A DNA stretch of 64,000 bases from contig NZ_JAIVAH010000004.1 in assembly GCF_020171745.1 (NCBI RefSeq), positions 1 through 64,000 of the forward strand. Direction: 5' to 3'. The notes beneath the pieces were generated by a model. The model did no database searches. It was not told the origin of the DNA and was given only the letters and a program-made list of their open reading frames with translations. The first letter of the stretch is position 1, and each line of letters begins with the position of its first letter. The position numbers were made by a program, and so were the translations under genes. Positions 36,003-47,038 of the stretch are shown here, piece after piece. This DNA comes from Prescottella equi (GTDB lineage Bacteria > Actinomycetota > Actinomycetes > Mycobacteriales > Mycobacteriaceae).

Positions 36003-36131
36003 CAGGTGGCGCCTTTCTCGTCCGGCAGGACCTCCGAGTAGGCGAGCCTGGAATGGTCGTCGACGAGCGAGTGAACGTAGTCGAATCCAACCTTTGTCGA
36101 GTAGTCCCGCTCCCGGTGCTCGTCTCGGGAG
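36003..36131 (-). pseudogene. IS481-type transposase fragment, middle part
   Basis: The minus strand encodes VGFDYVHSLVDDHSRLAYSE followed by VLPDEKGATC, the block around the second catalytic Asp of IS481-type transposases. It is preceded by RDEHRERDYSTK. The N-terminal domain is missing upstream. Compared with full-length family members, roughly 40-50 residues are missing between this piece and the piece at 35375-35455. The DUF6301-like gene lies in their place. Confidence 0.85.
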
Positions 36132-36296
36132 CCGGGTACATCTAGAAGGGACTTGTTGCGCGGCTACTGGGAAAGGCCGCATGCATCGATCCTGAACTGC
36201 CGCAAGCCGTGACGTCCGGACCCTGCTGATAGAGTCCTCGCCATGGATATCGAGGTCGACAGAATCTAGCCACCGGACTGCCGGTGGCGTTGCCGA

Positions 36297-36415
36297 TCAG
36301 GCGCGGATCGCGCCTCGGTTGACGACCCATGCCCTTTTCCGGGCCAACCCCGGCATGTCCGCCTTCGCGCCGATCACGCTTCCCGTGTGCACAGCGATGC
36401 CGCCCTTGCCGGACT
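36297..36415 (-). pseudogene. Coding remnant of unknown protein
   Basis: Between an in-frame TAG (about 36411-36413) and the TGA at 36297-36299 the minus strand reads SGKGGIAVHTGSVIGAKADM, then PGLARKRAWVVNRGAIRA. The clean protein-like composition suggests the 3' end of a real gene cut off upstream. No family recognised. It lies in the 370 bases between the transposase scar and the ABC-F gene, which otherwise hold nothing clear. Confidence 0.4.
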
Positions 36416-36500
36416 ACACATATCTGTCCCGGTGACCTCTCGTGATCGGTCGTTCCCTCGACCCTGCGCATCAGCAACTTCACGAAAGGGACGGCAACAC

Positions 36501-38111
36501 ATGAGTGCCTCCGCAATCACTTTGAGAGACATCACCTTCGAATGGCCCGACGGCACCGTCGCGCTCGACCGCGTCAGCGGCACCTTCACCACGGGCCGCA
36601 CCGGACTCGTCGGCCGGAACGGAGCCGGCAAGTCCACGCTGCTCCGACTGATCGCAGGGCTGCTGCGGCCCGCGTCGGGGCGTATCGACACGGTCGGCGA
36701 GGTGGGCTACCTGCCTCAGACGCTGACCGCCCGCAAGGACTCGACCGTCGCCGAACTCCTGGGCATCGACAGGATCGTCGAAGCCCTCCGGGCCATCGAG
36801 TCCGGAGACCCCGATCCGCGCCACTTCGACACCGTCGGCGACGACTGGGACATCGAGGCGCGCGCCGACGAGGCACTGCACGAGATCGGGTTCACCACAG
36901 TCGATCTCGATCGCCGAGTCGACACGCTCTCCGGAGGTGAGGCCATGCTCATCGCCATAACCGGCCTCCGAATCCGGCGCACCCCGGTCACCCTGCTCGA
37001 CGAGCCGACCAACAACCTCGACCGGCCCACGCGCGCACGTCTCGCGCAGATGATCGACAACTGGACCGGAACACTCGTCGTCGTCAGCCACGACCTGGAA
37101 CTGCTCGAACACATGGACGCCACCGCAGAGTTGTACGACAGCCGGATCGAGGTGTTCGGCGGTCCGTACAGCGCGTGGAAGGAACATCGAGAACAAGAAC
37201 AGGCGGCCGCCGTGCAGGCTGCGCGCTCGGCCGACCAGGCACTCAAGGTCGAGAAGCGCCAGAGGATCGAAGCCGAGACGAAGCTGGCCCGCCGGGAACG
37301 GACGGCGAAGAAGACCCAGCGAGACGGCGGTATCCCGAAGATCTTGGCCGGCAATCGTGCGAGCAAGGCGCAGGCTTCCGCGGGGGCCATGCGCTCGACA
37401 CTCGACGACAAGGTCGAGAGCGCCAGGGCCGCAGCCGATGCCGCAGCCAGACGAGTCCGGGAAGACGAGCACATCCATCTCACACTGCCCGACCCGGACG
37501 TGCCACGGAGTCGACGCATCGCCGAGTTCCAGGACGGGGAGCGCACCATCGTCGTCCAGGGGCCGGAACGAGTCGCGCTCGTCGGCCCCAACGGCGCCGG
37601 CAAATCGACGCTCGTCGAGCATCTCCTCCGGGGCACCGTCGGCGACTCGGGCCGGGTGCGCGGAACGCTGCTCACCGAGCAGGTCGGCTATCTCCCACAG
37701 CGCCTCGACAATCTCGACGACGATCTGAGCGCACTCGAGAACGTGCAGGAAGTCGCACCCGGAACATCCACTGGGGACATCCGGAATCAGCTTGCCCGCT
37801 TGTTGATCCGCGGCAGCGCCGCAGATCGCGCGGTCGCGACGCTGTCGGGCGGCGAGCGCTTCCGGGTCTCACTCGCCAAGCTGCTGCTGGCAGACCCACC
37901 CGCGCAGCTGTTGATCCTCGACGAGCCGACGAACAATCTCGACATCAACAGCGTCGAGCAACTCGCGGAGGCGCTCGACGCCTACCGGGGCGCGATGATC
38001 GTCGTCAGCCACGACTACGAGTTCCTGCGCAAGATCGGCATCGACGTGACGTTGGAACTGGGCGAGAACGGTCGTATCGCAAAGCACCACAACGACTCCC
38101 CCGGTCGATAG
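36501..38111 (+). CDS. ABC-F ATPase (ribosome-associated, possible resistance factor)
   Basis: 536 residues with two ABC domains and no membrane segment. Walker A GRNGAGKST (about 39) and GPNGAGKST (about 362), signatures LSGGE and LSGGERFRVSLAKLL, Walker B/ABC-F motif DEPTNNLD twice. The linker (about 225-300) is charged and helical (EHREQEQAAAVQAAR), typical of the P-site-reaching interdomain arm. ABC-F proteins act on stalled or drug-bound ribosomes. It sits right beside the recombination scar and converges on mazG. Antibiotic specificity is not readable. Confidence 0.93.
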   Translation: MSASAITLRDITFEWPDGTVALDRVSGTFTTGRTGLVGRNGAGKSTLLRLIAGLLRPASGRIDTVGEVGYLPQTLTARKDSTVAELLGIDRIVEALRAIESGDPDPRHFDTVGDDWDIEARADEALHEIGFTTVDLDRRVDTLSGGEAMLIAITGLRIRRTPVTLLDEPTNNLDRPTRARLAQMIDNWTGTLVVVSHDLELLEHMDATAELYDSRIEVFGGPYSAWKEHREQEQAAAVQAARSADQALKVEKRQRIEAETKLARRERTAKKTQRDGGIPKILAGNRASKAQASAGAMRSTLDDKVESARAAADAAARRVREDEHIHLTLPDPDVPRSRRIAEFQDGERTIVVQGPERVALVGPNGAGKSTLVEHLLRGTVGDSGRVRGTLLTEQVGYLPQRLDNLDDDLSALENVQEVAPGTSTGDIRNQLARLLIRGSAADRAVATLSGGERFRVSLAKLLLADPPAQLLILDEPTNNLDINSVEQLAEALDAYRGAMIVVSHDYEFLRKIGIDVTLELGENGRIAKHHNDSPGR

Positions 38112-38115
38112 GAGA

Positions 38116-38802
38116 TCAGCGACTCCAGTAGGTACGCCAGTCGTCCGCCCCGAGTCCGCCCCACGCGACCCCGGCCGCGTGCGCGGCGGACTCGGCGGCC
38201 CGGATCCGCGCGACGAATCGCAGAGCGGCCTTGCGTAGTTCGTCCTCGGCGCTGTCGGGACCGCCCAGCCGCACCACCCGCAGGTCGTCGGGCACCAGCT
38301 CGTCCGGCAGTCCGGCCTTGCGGGCCCGCGAGATCACCTTCTCGGCGAGCGCCAGGGCGGGCTGTTGCAGCGCGATGCCGTCGATGCAGGATTCGCGCGC
38401 CTTCTCGGCCGCCTTCCGCACCTCCCACGCGCGTTCCTGCTCGGCGATGTCCACCGGGCCCACGATGTCGTCGGCCAGGTGCGGACTGCGGTGGGCCAGC
38501 TTGGTCACGAGCGTGGCGGCCACGTCGTCGACCGTGAACTCACCGGCGGCCTCCGCGATCCGGGAGTGGAACAGTACCTGCAGCAACAGGTCTCCGAGTT
38601 CCTCCCGAATCGCGACGGGATCGCCCGACTGGATCGCGTCGAGCAGTTCGTACGTTTCCTCGAGCAGGTACGGACGCAACGAGTCGTGGGTCTGCGTCAC
38701 CTCCCAGCCGCCGAAACCCCACAGCTTGTCCATCACCTCCACGGCCTCGACGACGGCGTCGCCCGCGCGCCAATCGCCCTGACGCTCCTCGCCGGCACTC
38801 AT
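38116..38802 (-). CDS. mazG: MazG nucleoside triphosphate pyrophosphohydrolase
   Basis: 228 residues from ATG 38802. The MazG signature is EETYELLDAIQSGDP then REELGDLLLQVLFHSRIAEA, giving the EExxE Mg2+ site. One MazG domain is clear and the C-terminal part is degenerate, as in mycobacterial MazG. It hydrolyses (d)NTPs, including oxidised ones, to NMPs. It begins five bases after mfd, so it is co-transcribed with the repair factor. Confidence 0.94.
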   Translation of the reverse strand: MSAGEERQGDWRAGDAVVEAVEVMDKLWGFGGWEVTQTHDSLRPYLLEETYELLDAIQSGDPVAIREELGDLLLQVLFHSRIAEAAGEFTVDDVAATLVTKLAHRSPHLADDIVGPVDIAEQERAWEVRKAAEKARESCIDGIALQQPALALAEKVISRARKAGLPDELVPDDLRVVRLGGPDSAEDELRKAALRFVARIRAAESAAHAAGVAWGGLGADDWRTYWSR

Positions 38803-38807
38803 CCGCG

Positions 38808-41800
38808 TCAGACCCCTGCCTGCACACCCGTGGGGGTGCGCACGTCGACCGAGTCCGCCGCCTTGCCGTCCATCGCGAGGAGGAAGTTCGCGATGTACTG
38901 CAGCAGTTCCACGTCGCGCACCCGCTCGGCACCGACGCCACCGGAACCGGCCCGCGGCAGCGGCATCTGCACCATCCCCGTGGTCGCCCGGTACTGCGCG
39001 CTCGAGTACATCCGCTTGAGCCGCAACTGCTTCGAGTCCGGCAACTGCATCGGCGAGATCTTGAGCTGGGTGCCGGTGACGGCCACCTCCTCGATGCCGT
39101 ACTCGCGGCACAGCAGGCGGAGCTTGGCGACCGACACCAGCCGGCCCACCTCCTCCGGGAGCGGGCCGTACCGGTCGACGAGTTCCTCGACCACCGCGGC
39201 GATCGCCTCGGTGTCGGCCGCGGCGGCGAGCTTGCGGTAGCCCTCGAGCCGCAGCCGGTCGCTCGTGACGTAGTCGGGCGGAATGTGCGCGTCGACCGGC
39301 AGATCGATCCGCACCTCCTTGACCTCCGGTTCGGTCGTGACGGGCCGGCCGTCGGCCACCGCGCGGTACGCCTCGACCGCCTCTCCGACCAGACGCACAT
39401 ACAGGTCGAAGCCGACGCCCGCGACGTGACCGGACTGCTCCGCGCCCAACACGTTTCCGGCACCGCGGATCTCGAGGTCCTTCATCGCGACGGCCATGCC
39501 GGCGCCGAGATCCGAGTTCTGCGAGATCGTGGCGAGACGGTCGTATGCGGTCTCGGTCAGCGGCTTCTCCGGCGGATACAGGAAGTACGCGTACCCGCGC
39601 TCGCGGCTGCGGCCGACGCGCCCGCGCAACTGGTGCAGCTGTGACAGACCCAGCGAATCGGCGCGCTCGACGATGAGGGTGTTGGCGTTCGAGATGTCGA
39701 GGCCGGTCTCGATGATCGTGGTGCAGACGAGGACGTCGAACTCCCGCTCCCAGAAGCCCTGCACCGTCTTCTCGAGGGTGTCCTCGTTCATCTGGCCGTG
39801 CGCGACGACGACCCGCGCCTCCGGGACCAGTTCCCGAATCCGCTTGGCGGCCTTGTCGATCGAGCTGACCCGGTTGTGGACGTAGAACACCTGGCCGTCG
39901 CGCAGCAGTTCGCGGCGGATCGCCGCCGCCACCTGCTTGTCCGCGTACCCGCCGACGTACGTGAGGATCGGGTGCCGCTCCTCGGGCGGGGTGAGAATGG
40001 TCGACATCTCGCGGATGCCGGCCATGCTCATCTCGAGGGTTCGTGGGATCGGGGTGGCCGACATGGTGAGCACGTCGACGTGGGTGCGCAGCGCCTTGAT
40101 GTGTTCCTTGTGTTCGACGCCGAACCGCTGTTCCTCGTCGACGATGACCAGGCCGAGGTCCTTCCAGCGGACTCCGGTCTGCAGCAGGCGGTGGGTACCG
40201 ACGACGACATCGATCTCGCCGTCGGCCAGCTGCGCGATGATCTCCTTGGATTCGGCCGCGTCGGTGAAGCGGGACAGCCCCCGCACCTTCACCGGGAAGT
40301 TCGCCATCCGCTCGGAGAAGGTCTGCAGGTGCTGCTGTGCGAGCAGCGTCGTGGGCACCAGCACCGCGACCTGCTTGCCGTCCTGCACGGCCTTGAAGGC
40401 CGCACGGACCGCGACCTCGGTCTTGCCGTACCCGACGTCGCCGATCACGACGCGGTCCATCGGGACCGGCTTCTCCATGTCGGCCTTCACCTCGTCGATG
40501 ACGGTCAACTGGTCGTGGGTCTCGGTGAACGCGAACGCGTCCTCCATCTCCTTCTGCCACGGGGTGTCCGGGCCGAAGGCGTGGCCGGGCGCCGCCTGGC
40601 GGGCGGCGTACAGCTGCACCAGCTCGCCGGCGATCTCGCGGACTGCCTTGCGTGCCTTACGTTTCGTGTTCTGCCAGTCCGAGCCGCCGAGCTTGGACAG
40701 CGCGGGCATCTCGCCGCCGACGTAGCGCGAGAGCTGATCGAGCGACTCCATCGGCACGAACAGCCGGTCTCCCGGATGGCCACGCTTGCTGGCGGCGTAC
40801 TCGATGACGAGGTACTCGCGACGGGCGCCGCCGATGGTGCGCTCGACCATCTCGACGAACCGGCCGATGCCGTGCTGGTCGTGCACCACCATGTCGCCGG
40901 CGGTGAGCGCGAGCGGATCGACCTGGTTGCGCCGCTTGGCCGGCATCTTCTTGCCGTCACCGGCGGCGGCCACCCGGTTGCCGGTCAGGTCGGACTCGGT
41001 GACGATCACCAACCCCGGAATCCCGGCTGCATCGTCGCCCGGCAGGACCAGGCCCTCGTGCAGGGATCCGCGCAGGACCTGGACCAGGCCGCGGGCCGGT
41101 TCGGCGCCCGGCGCGAGTTCGCCGGCCGGGACGTCGGCCTCCTTGAGCCGCTCGAGCACGCGGTGCGCCGTGCCCGAACCGGCGACGACGACCACCGCGC
41201 GACCCCCGGTGGTCACGTGCGCCCGCAGATTCGCGAACAGCATCGACAGCATCTCTTCGGAGCCGCGCACCTCGGGCGCCGACTGCACCGGCAGGACCAG
41301 TTCGTCCTCGCTGCCCGAGGCCAGCGGGCTGATCGTCCACCACGGACGGCCCTGCGCCTCGGCGTTCTCCCGCACCTGCCGCAGCGATCGGTAGGCGGAC
41401 GCCCCGAGGTCGATGCCGCCGCCGAGGACCGACGTGTCGATGGGGGCGGCCCCGCCGATCGACGCCGCCGTCCACGACGCCTCCAGGAACTCCTGCCCGG
41501 TGCGCACGAGGTCGGTGGCGCGGGTGCGGATCTTCTCCGGATCGCACAGCAGCACATGGGTCTCGCGCGGCAGCACCTCGGTCAGCAGTTGCAGCTCGCC
41601 CGGCTGCAGCAGCGGCAGCAGCGCCTCCATGCCCTCGACCGGAATGCCGGCCGAGAGCTTGTCGAGCATCTCGACGAGGGCCGCGTCGGCGGGGTTCTCG
41701 GTCGCGAGCTGCGCGGCGCGGTCGCGCACCGCCTCGGTGAGCAGCAGTTCGCGGCACGGCGGCGCGACGACGGTGGTGAGCTCGAGTTCCGGCAGCGACC

Positions 41801-42494
41801 GCTGATCGGCGACCGAGAACGCGCGCAACTCGGTGACCTCGTCGCCCCAGAACTCGACGCGCACGGGATGGTCGGACGTGGGCGGGAAGACGTCGAGGAT
41901 GCCACCGCGCACCGCGAATTCGCCGCGCTTGCCCACCATGTCCACGCGGGTGTACGCGAGTTCGGCGAGCCGCGAGATCAGTCCGCCGAAGTCGTGCTCG
42001 GATCCCATCCGCAGGACGACCGGTTCGATGTCCCCGAGCCCGGGCGCCATCGGCTGCACGAGCGAGCGCACGGTTGTGACGATCACCTGTAGCGGCGGCC
42101 CGTAGGCGGCGTCGTCGGGACACGCGAGGCGCCGCAGCACCTGCAGGCGGCGGCCGACGGTGTCGGCGCTCGGCGAGAGCCGCTCGTGCGGCAGCGTCTC
42201 CCACGACGGGAACTGTGCGACACCGTCACCGATGACCTCGCGCAGTTCGGTGGTGAGGTCGTCGGCCTCACGACCGGTCGCGGTGACCAGCAGCAGCTGG
42301 GTCCGGCCGGCGAGGGCCGCGGCGACGAACGGACGCGCCGCGACCGGGGCGACGATGTCGACACCGGTCCGCCCGACGCTGTCCTGCACCCGGCCGATCG
42401 CGCCGTCCGCGAGCGCGGTCGACACGAGACCGGCGAGTGGCGTGGCTGCGGCGACAGGGGCCGAAGAGTTATCTGAAGAGGACACGGAAGACAA
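38808..42494 (-). CDS. mfd: Transcription-repair coupling factor Mfd
   Basis: 1228 residues, full length. The UvrB-homology N-terminus ([41 protein letters not shown]) is followed by the RNA-polymerase-interaction domain ([20 protein letters not shown]) and the translocase motor: Walker [32 protein letters not shown] and [18 protein letters not shown]. It removes stalled RNA polymerase at DNA lesions and recruits UvrA. The TTG start at 42494 has AGGAG eight bases upstream; GTG 42485 is the alternative. Confidence 0.97.
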   Translation of the reverse strand: MSSVSSSDNSSAPVAAATPLAGLVSTALADGAIGRVQDSVGRTGVDIVAPVAARPFVAAALAGRTQLLLVTATGREADDLTTELREVIGDGVAQFPSWETLPHERLSPSADTVGRRLQVLRRLACPDDAAYGPPLQVIVTTVRSLVQPMAPGLGDIEPVVLRMGSEHDFGGLISRLAELAYTRVDMVGKRGEFAVRGGILDVFPPTSDHPVRVEFWGDEVTELRAFSVADQRSLPELELTTVVAPPCRELLLTEAVRDRAAQLATENPADAALVEMLDKLSAGIPVEGMEALLPLLQPGELQLLTEVLPRETHVLLCDPEKIRTRATDLVRTGQEFLEASWTAASIGGAAPIDTSVLGGGIDLGASAYRSLRQVRENAEAQGRPWWTISPLASGSEDELVLPVQSAPEVRGSEEMLSMLFANLRAHVTTGGRAVVVVAGSGTAHRVLERLKEADVPAGELAPGAEPARGLVQVLRGSLHEGLVLPGDDAAGIPGLVIVTESDLTGNRVAAAGDGKKMPAKRRNQVDPLALTAGDMVVHDQHGIGRFVEMVERTIGGARREYLVIEYAASKRGHPGDRLFVPMESLDQLSRYVGGEMPALSKLGGSDWQNTKRKARKAVREIAGELVQLYAARQAAPGHAFGPDTPWQKEMEDAFAFTETHDQLTVIDEVKADMEKPVPMDRVVIGDVGYGKTEVAVRAAFKAVQDGKQVAVLVPTTLLAQQHLQTFSERMANFPVKVRGLSRFTDAAESKEIIAQLADGEIDVVVGTHRLLQTGVRWKDLGLVIVDEEQRFGVEHKEHIKALRTHVDVLTMSATPIPRTLEMSMAGIREMSTILTPPEERHPILTYVGGYADKQVAAAIRRELLRDGQVFYVHNRVSSIDKAAKRIRELVPEARVVVAHGQMNEDTLEKTVQGFWEREFDVLVCTTIIETGLDISNANTLIVERADSLGLSQLHQLRGRVGRSRERGYAYFLYPPEKPLTETAYDRLATISQNSDLGAGMAVAMKDLEIRGAGNVLGAEQSGHVAGVGFDLYVRLVGEAVEAYRAVADGRPVTTEPEVKEVRIDLPVDAHIPPDYVTSDRLRLEGYRKLAAAADTEAIAAVVEELVDRYGPLPEEVGRLVSVAKLRLLCREYGIEEVAVTGTQLKISPMQLPDSKQLRLKRMYSSAQYRATTGMVQMPLPRAGSGGVGAERVRDVELLQYIANFLLAMDGKAADSVDVRTPTGVQAGV

Positions 42495-42591
42495 CGACGG
42501 CGCTCCTGATGTCGTGAAATGCAGACCGTTCGATTCTAGGCGTGCCGACCGACACCGGGCCGGGGCACCCGGCGCCGCCCCACGGACTTCG

Positions 42592-43236
42592 TCACTCTCC
42601 GAGCTGCGGGTCGGCCTCGAGATTGGTCAGGCCGTTCCAGCACAGGTTCACCAGGTGCGCGGCGACGACCTCCTTGGAAGGGGTGCGGTCGTCGAGCCAC
42701 CACGTGGCGGTGGTCGCGACCATCCCGACGAGGGCCTGCGCGTACAGCGGCGCGAGTTCCGGATCGAATCCGCGGCGGGCGAAGTCTCCGGCGAGGATGT
42801 GACCGACCTGCCGGACGGCCTCGTTGAGCAGGCTCGAGTAGGTGCCGTCGTCGGCGGCGACCGGAGAGTCCCGGACCAGGATCCGGAAGCCGTCGGTGCG
42901 TTCCTCGACGTACGTGAGCAGCGCCAGCGCGACCCGTTCGACCCGGATGCGGGAACGGTTCTGGGTGAGCGACGACGTGATCATCTCGAGCAGTTTCGAC
43001 ATCTCACGATCGACGACGACGGCGTACAGGCCTTCCTTCCCACCGAAGTGCTCGTAGACGACAGGCTTGGACACCTGCGCACGCGCCGCGATCTCCTCGA
43101 TCGAGGCGGCCTCGTAGCCGCGTTCGGCGAACAGCGCCCGGCCGATCTCGATCAACTGCTCACGGCGCTGAGTTCCCGTCATCCGCGTCCGGGGCGCACG
43201 CTCGGCGGTCTGAGGTTCCCGCGATGGTCGTGACAC
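42592..43236 (-). CDS. TetR-family regulator
   Basis: 214 residues from GTG 43236 (AAAGGA about ten bases upstream); ATG 43182 would remove 18 residues. The TetR N-terminal helix-turn-helix is [20 protein letters not shown]...[28 protein letters not shown]. The C-terminal ligand domain is not specific. The same gene precedes mfd in mycobacteria. Target genes are unknown; autoregulation is likely. Confidence 0.92.
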   Translation of the reverse strand: MSRPSREPQTAERAPRTRMTGTQRREQLIEIGRALFAERGYEAASIEEIAARAQVSKPVVYEHFGGKEGLYAVVVDREMSKLLEMITSSLTQNRSRIRVERVALALLTYVEERTDGFRILVRDSPVAADDGTYSSLLNEAVRQVGHILAGDFARRGFDPELAPLYAQALVGMVATTATWWLDDRTPSKEVVAAHLVNLCWNGLTNLEADPQLGE

Positions 43237-43401
43237 TGGGGTCACCGTCCTTTCCGACACGCCGCGTCGAACGCATTCGGCGCTGGTAGAGGCCACCCTA
43301 TCGCCCGGTCGCCGAGGAATTTCTCCAGCGGTTCGACGCACGGCGCGTCGGCATGCGAGGATCGTTCCCGCGTATCCGGGCGTCGACCCGGCGCGCGGTA
43401 A

Positions 43402-43472
43402 TCCGCCGTAGTGTAATGGCAGCACCTCTGATTTTGGTTCAGATAGTTCAGGTTCGAGTCCTGGCGGCGGAG
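43402..43472 (+). tRNA. tRNA-Gln (anticodon UUG)
   Basis: 71 bases. Acceptor TCCGCCG/CGGCGGA, anticodon stem TCTGA/TCAGA with loop TTTTGGT (anticodon TTG), T-arm CAGG-TTCGAGT-CCTG, discriminator G. CCA is not encoded. It sits between the TetR gene and glmU, as in mycobacteria. Confidence 0.95.
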
Positions 43473-43737
43473 CCCTTCCGGCACAGTTCACCCCCCACCC
43501 ACGTGCTGTGATCCTTCACACAGCTTGCAGACCGGTCGGTTCGAAGCTGTTACTCCCCCGTTAACTTCCGAGCCTGTTCGCGGGCACCCGAACGGTTCGC
43601 CGGACACCCGGACCAACGCGCGGTTAATCTCGGGCACGTTGCCTCCGCGGGTGCGACTCGCGATATTCTCTTTCGGAACGTGCGCGACCGTCGGGCCGCG
43701 CGAGCGGCTAAGCGTAGATCGACTTCGAGGGAGCTTC

Positions 43738-45207
43738 ATGCCACCGCAGACCGCCGTCATCGTCCTTGCTGCCGGTGCCGGGACGCGAATGCGGTCGAAG
43801 ACCCCCAAGGTGCTGCACACCCTGGCCGGGCGCTCGATGCTCTCGCACTCACTGCATGCCGCGTCCGGCATCGAACCCACCGAACTGGTCACCGTGATCG
43901 GCCACGATCGGGACGCCGTCGGCGCCGCGGTGGACGAGGTCGCCAAGGATCTGGGGCGCGCCGTCGCCACCGCCGTCCAGCACGAGCAGAACGGCACCGG
44001 CCACGCCGTCGGCTGCGGACTGACCGCACTCCCCGACGACTTCGACGGCACCGTGCTCGTCACCGCCGCCGACGTCCCCCTCCTCGACAGCGACACGCTG
44101 CACGCCCTCATCGCGACGCACACCGCCGCTCCCGCGGCCGCGGTGACCGTGCTCACCTCCACGGCAGCGGATCCCACCGGGTACGGCCGGATCCTGCGGA
44201 CCACCGACGGCGAGGTCGCCGCGATCGTGGAGCAGGCCGATGCCACCGAGGCGCAGCGCGCGATCACCGAGGTCAACTCCGGCGTGTACGCGTTCGACGC
44301 CGCGACCCTGCGCGGCGCACTGTCGTCGCTGAGCGCCGACAACGCCCAGGGCGAGCTGTACCTGACCGACGTGATCGCGATCGCCCGGGCCGCCGGGAAA
44401 ACCGTTCGCGCGCAGCACATCGTCGACGACCTGCTCGTCGCCGGCGCCAACGACCGCGTCCAACTCGCCACCCTCGCAGCCGAACTCAACCGCCGCATCC
44501 TCGAGCGCCACATGCGCGCCGGAGTCACCGTCGAGGATCCGTCCAGCACGTGGATCGACGTCGACGTGACGATGGAGCGGGACGTGACGCTGCGCCCGGG
44601 CGTGCAGTTGCGCGGCTCGACCCACGTCGCCGAGGACGCCGTCGTCGGGCCCGACACCACGCTCACCGACGTCACCGTCGGCGCGGGCGCGTCGGTGATC
44701 CGCACGCACGGCGAATCCGCCGAGATCGGACCGGATGCCACCGTCGGCCCGTACACGTACCTGCGGCCCGGCACGGTCCTCGGCGAATCCGGCAAGCTCG
44801 GCGCGTTCGTGGAGACGAAGAACGCCGACATCGGGGCGCACTCCAAGGTGCCGCACCTGACGTACGTCGGCGATGCGACCGTGGGCGAACACAGCAACAT
44901 CGGAGCATCCAGTGTGTTCGTCAACTACGACGGAGTGAACAAGAGCCGGACCGTCGTCGGTTCGCATGTTCGCACCGGATCCGACACCATGTTCGTCGCC
45001 CCGGTCCGCGTCGGCGACGGCGCGTACACGGGTGCAGGCACCGTCCTGCGCAACGACGTGCCACCGGGGGCGCTCGCCGTCTCGGGTGGCAAGCAACGAA
45101 ACATCGAGGGCTGGGTCGAGCGCAACCGACCCGGCACTCCCGCTGCCGACGCAGCGGCTCGAGCAGCCCAGCAAGATACCGATCCGAAGGATGGCGAAGA
45201 CCAGTGA
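43738..45207 (+). CDS. glmU: GlmU, bifunctional UDP-GlcNAc synthesis enzyme
   Basis: 489 residues. The N-terminal uridyltransferase has [18 protein letters not shown]; the C-terminal left-handed beta-helix acetyltransferase has repeated hexapeptides and [23 protein letters not shown]. It acetylates GlcN-1-P and couples it to UTP, feeding peptidoglycan and mycothiol synthesis. ATG 43738 lies after GAGGGAG. It overlaps prs by four bases (GTGA). Confidence 0.97.
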   Translation: MPPQTAVIVLAAGAGTRMRSKTPKVLHTLAGRSMLSHSLHAASGIEPTELVTVIGHDRDAVGAAVDEVAKDLGRAVATAVQHEQNGTGHAVGCGLTALPDDFDGTVLVTAADVPLLDSDTLHALIATHTAAPAAAVTVLTSTAADPTGYGRILRTTDGEVAAIVEQADATEAQRAITEVNSGVYAFDAATLRGALSSLSADNAQGELYLTDVIAIARAAGKTVRAQHIVDDLLVAGANDRVQLATLAAELNRRILERHMRAGVTVEDPSSTWIDVDVTMERDVTLRPGVQLRGSTHVAEDAVVGPDTTLTDVTVGAGASVIRTHGESAEIGPDATVGPYTYLRPGTVLGESGKLGAFVETKNADIGAHSKVPHLTYVGDATVGEHSNIGASSVFVNYDGVNKSRTVVGSHVRTGSDTMFVAPVRVGDGAYTGAGTVLRNDVPPGALAVSGGKQRNIEGWVERNRPGTPAADAAARAAQQDTDPKDGEDQ

Positions 45208-46184
45208 GCGCGATATCCAGCGACGTGCAGAAGAACTTGATGCTCTTCTCGGGCCGCGCACACCCCGAGTTGGCCGAGCAGGTGGCCAAGGAACTGGACA
45301 TCCAGGTCACGCCGCAGACGGCTCGTGACTTCGCGAACGGCGAGATCTTCGTCCGGTTCGAGGAGTCGGTCCGTGGATCGGACGCGTTCGTGCTCCAGAG
45401 CCACCCGGCTCCGCTGAACCAGTGGATCATGGAGCAGCTGATCATGATCGACGCGCTCAAGCGTGGATCGGCCAAGCGCATCACGGCTGTGCTGCCCTTC
45501 TACCCGTACGCCCGTCAGGACAAGAAGCACCGCGGCCGCGAGCCCATCTCGGCCCGCCTGATCGCCGACCTGCTCAAGACGGCCGGTGCCGACCGCATCA
45601 TCACCGTCGACCTGCACACAGATCAGATCCAGGGCTTCTTCGACGGCCCGGTCGACCACATGCACGCGCTCGGTCAGCTCGCGCAGTACGTCCGTGAGAA
45701 CTACGGCACCGAGAACATCTGCGTCGTCTCCCCCGACGCCGGTCGCGTGAAGGTCGCCGAGAAGTGGGCCGACGCCCTCGACGGCGCGCCGCTCGCGTTC
45801 GTCCACAAGACTCGCGACCCGCTGGTCCCGAACCAGGTCAAGTCCAACCGCGTCGTCGGTGACGTGAGCGGCCGCACCTGCGTGCTGATCGACGACATGA
45901 TCGACACCGGCGGCACGATCGCCGGTGCGGTCGAGGTGCTCAAGAACGCCGGCGCCGGCGACGTCATCATCGCGACCACGCACGGCGTGTTCTCGGATCC
46001 GGCCGCCGAGCGCCTCGCGAACTGCGGCGCCAAGGAGGTCATCGCGACCAACACGCTGCCGATTCCGGAGGAGAAGCGCTTCCCGACGCTGACGGTGCTC
46101 TCGATCGCACCGCTGCTGGCGCGCACCATCCAGGAGGTCTTCGAGAACGGTTCGGTGACCTCGCTCTTCAACGGCATCGCCTAG
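45204..46184 (+). CDS. prs: Ribose-phosphate pyrophosphokinase (PRPP synthetase)
   Basis: 326 residues. Motifs: [40 protein letters not shown], the Mg-binding [17 protein letters not shown] and the PRPP loop [13 protein letters not shown]. It makes PRPP for nucleotides, His, Trp and arabinan precursors. GTG 45204 overlaps the glmU stop. It ends in a very strong terminator. Confidence 0.98.
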   Translation: MSAISSDVQKNLMLFSGRAHPELAEQVAKELDIQVTPQTARDFANGEIFVRFEESVRGSDAFVLQSHPAPLNQWIMEQLIMIDALKRGSAKRITAVLPFYPYARQDKKHRGREPISARLIADLLKTAGADRIITVDLHTDQIQGFFDGPVDHMHALGQLAQYVRENYGTENICVVSPDAGRVKVAEKWADALDGAPLAFVHKTRDPLVPNQVKSNRVVGDVSGRTCVLIDDMIDTGGTIAGAVEVLKNAGAGDVIIATTHGVFSDPAAERLANCGAKEVIATNTLPIPEEKRFPTLTVLSIAPLLARTIQEVFENGSVTSLFNGIA

Positions 46185-46192
46185 ACGCTGTC

Positions 46193-46239
46193 CTACGCCC
46201 GTGCCCGGTTCGCCCTTCGCGGACCGGGCACGGGCGTAG
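46193..46239. terminator. 17-bp terminator after prs
   Basis: Perfect 17-bp stem (46193-46209 with 46223-46239) with a 13-nt loop, nine bases after the prs stop. The right arm ends at 46239, one base into a possible GTG start of the next gene, which argues for the later GTG start at 46251. Confidence 0.92.
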
Positions 46240-46250
46240 TGTTTCCAAGT

Positions 46251-46886
46251 GTGTTCACCGGATTCCCGACGACCGCACTGGACTTCTACGAGGACCTCGA
46301 GGCCGACAACAGCAAGGCCTGGTGGGCGTCCCACAAGTCCGTCTACGACACGGACGTTCGTGCCCCCATGGTCGACCTGCTGGCCACGCTCGAACCCGAA
46401 TTCGGGCCGGGCAAGGTCTTTCGGCCCTATCGCGACGTCCGGTTCTCGAAGGACAAGTCCCCCTACAAGACCCATCAGGGCGGGTTCGTCGAGTCGTGTC
46501 CCGGCGTCGGCTTCTACGCCCAGATCGACGCGTCGGGACTGTTCGTCGCCGGCGGCCACTACGCACACACCCCCGAGCAACTCGCGCGCTATCGCGAGGC
46601 CGTGGACGACGACCGCCGCGGGCGTGCTCTGGAGCGGTTGGTTCGCAAGCTCGGGAAGGCTGGATTCGAGATCGGTGGCGACCGTCTGGCCACCCGCCCG
46701 CGCGGGGTCTCGCCGGATCATCCGCGCATCGAACTGATGCGGCACCGGTCGCTCACGGCAGGGTTGAACTACGGCTGTCCGGACTGGCTCGGCACACCCG
46801 AGGCGGTCGACGAGATCCGGTCCGCGTGGCGTTCGATGCGGCCGCTCGTAGAGTGGTTCACAGACGTTTTCGATGCTCGCGACTGA
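46251..46886 (+). CDS. DUF2461 protein
   Basis: 211 residues from GTG 46251 (MFTGFPTTALDFYEDLEADN), the usual start of the family. Motifs: FRPYRDVRFSKDKSPYKTHQGGF and GFYAQIDASGLFVAGG. DUF2461 proteins are cytosolic and of unknown function. The ribosome site is weak; GTG 46239 lies at the end of the terminator stem and is unlikely. Confidence 0.88.
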   Translation: MFTGFPTTALDFYEDLEADNSKAWWASHKSVYDTDVRAPMVDLLATLEPEFGPGKVFRPYRDVRFSKDKSPYKTHQGGFVESCPGVGFYAQIDASGLFVAGGHYAHTPEQLARYREAVDDDRRGRALERLVRKLGKAGFEIGGDRLATRPRGVSPDHPRIELMRHRSLTAGLNYGCPDWLGTPEAVDEIRSAWRSMRPLVEWFTDVFDARD

Positions 46887-47038
46887 CGCACCCGGCGGAT
46901 CTCACCGGAGCGGAGAACTCGTGTGCCACAAGACTTTGCCGACGTCGAGCGCTCTTGAACATGAGTTTGGTCACGCGCGCACAGAAAATTGGACCTCGGT
47001 GTAGCCGGGCGCGAACGGGTGCCCTATTCTGGCTCGTC

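Noticed and set aside
35227-36131. Intact insertion sequence with terminal repeats
   Set aside because: Only two transposase fragments remain; N- and C-terminal parts, inverted ends and target duplications could not be found.
38803-40560. Long minus-strand frame preceding MazG
   Set aside because: Lies in another frame of mfd. MazG starts at 38802, five bases after the mfd stop.
39798-42092. 764-residue plus-strand open frame
   Set aside because: Antisense shadow of mfd, no motifs.
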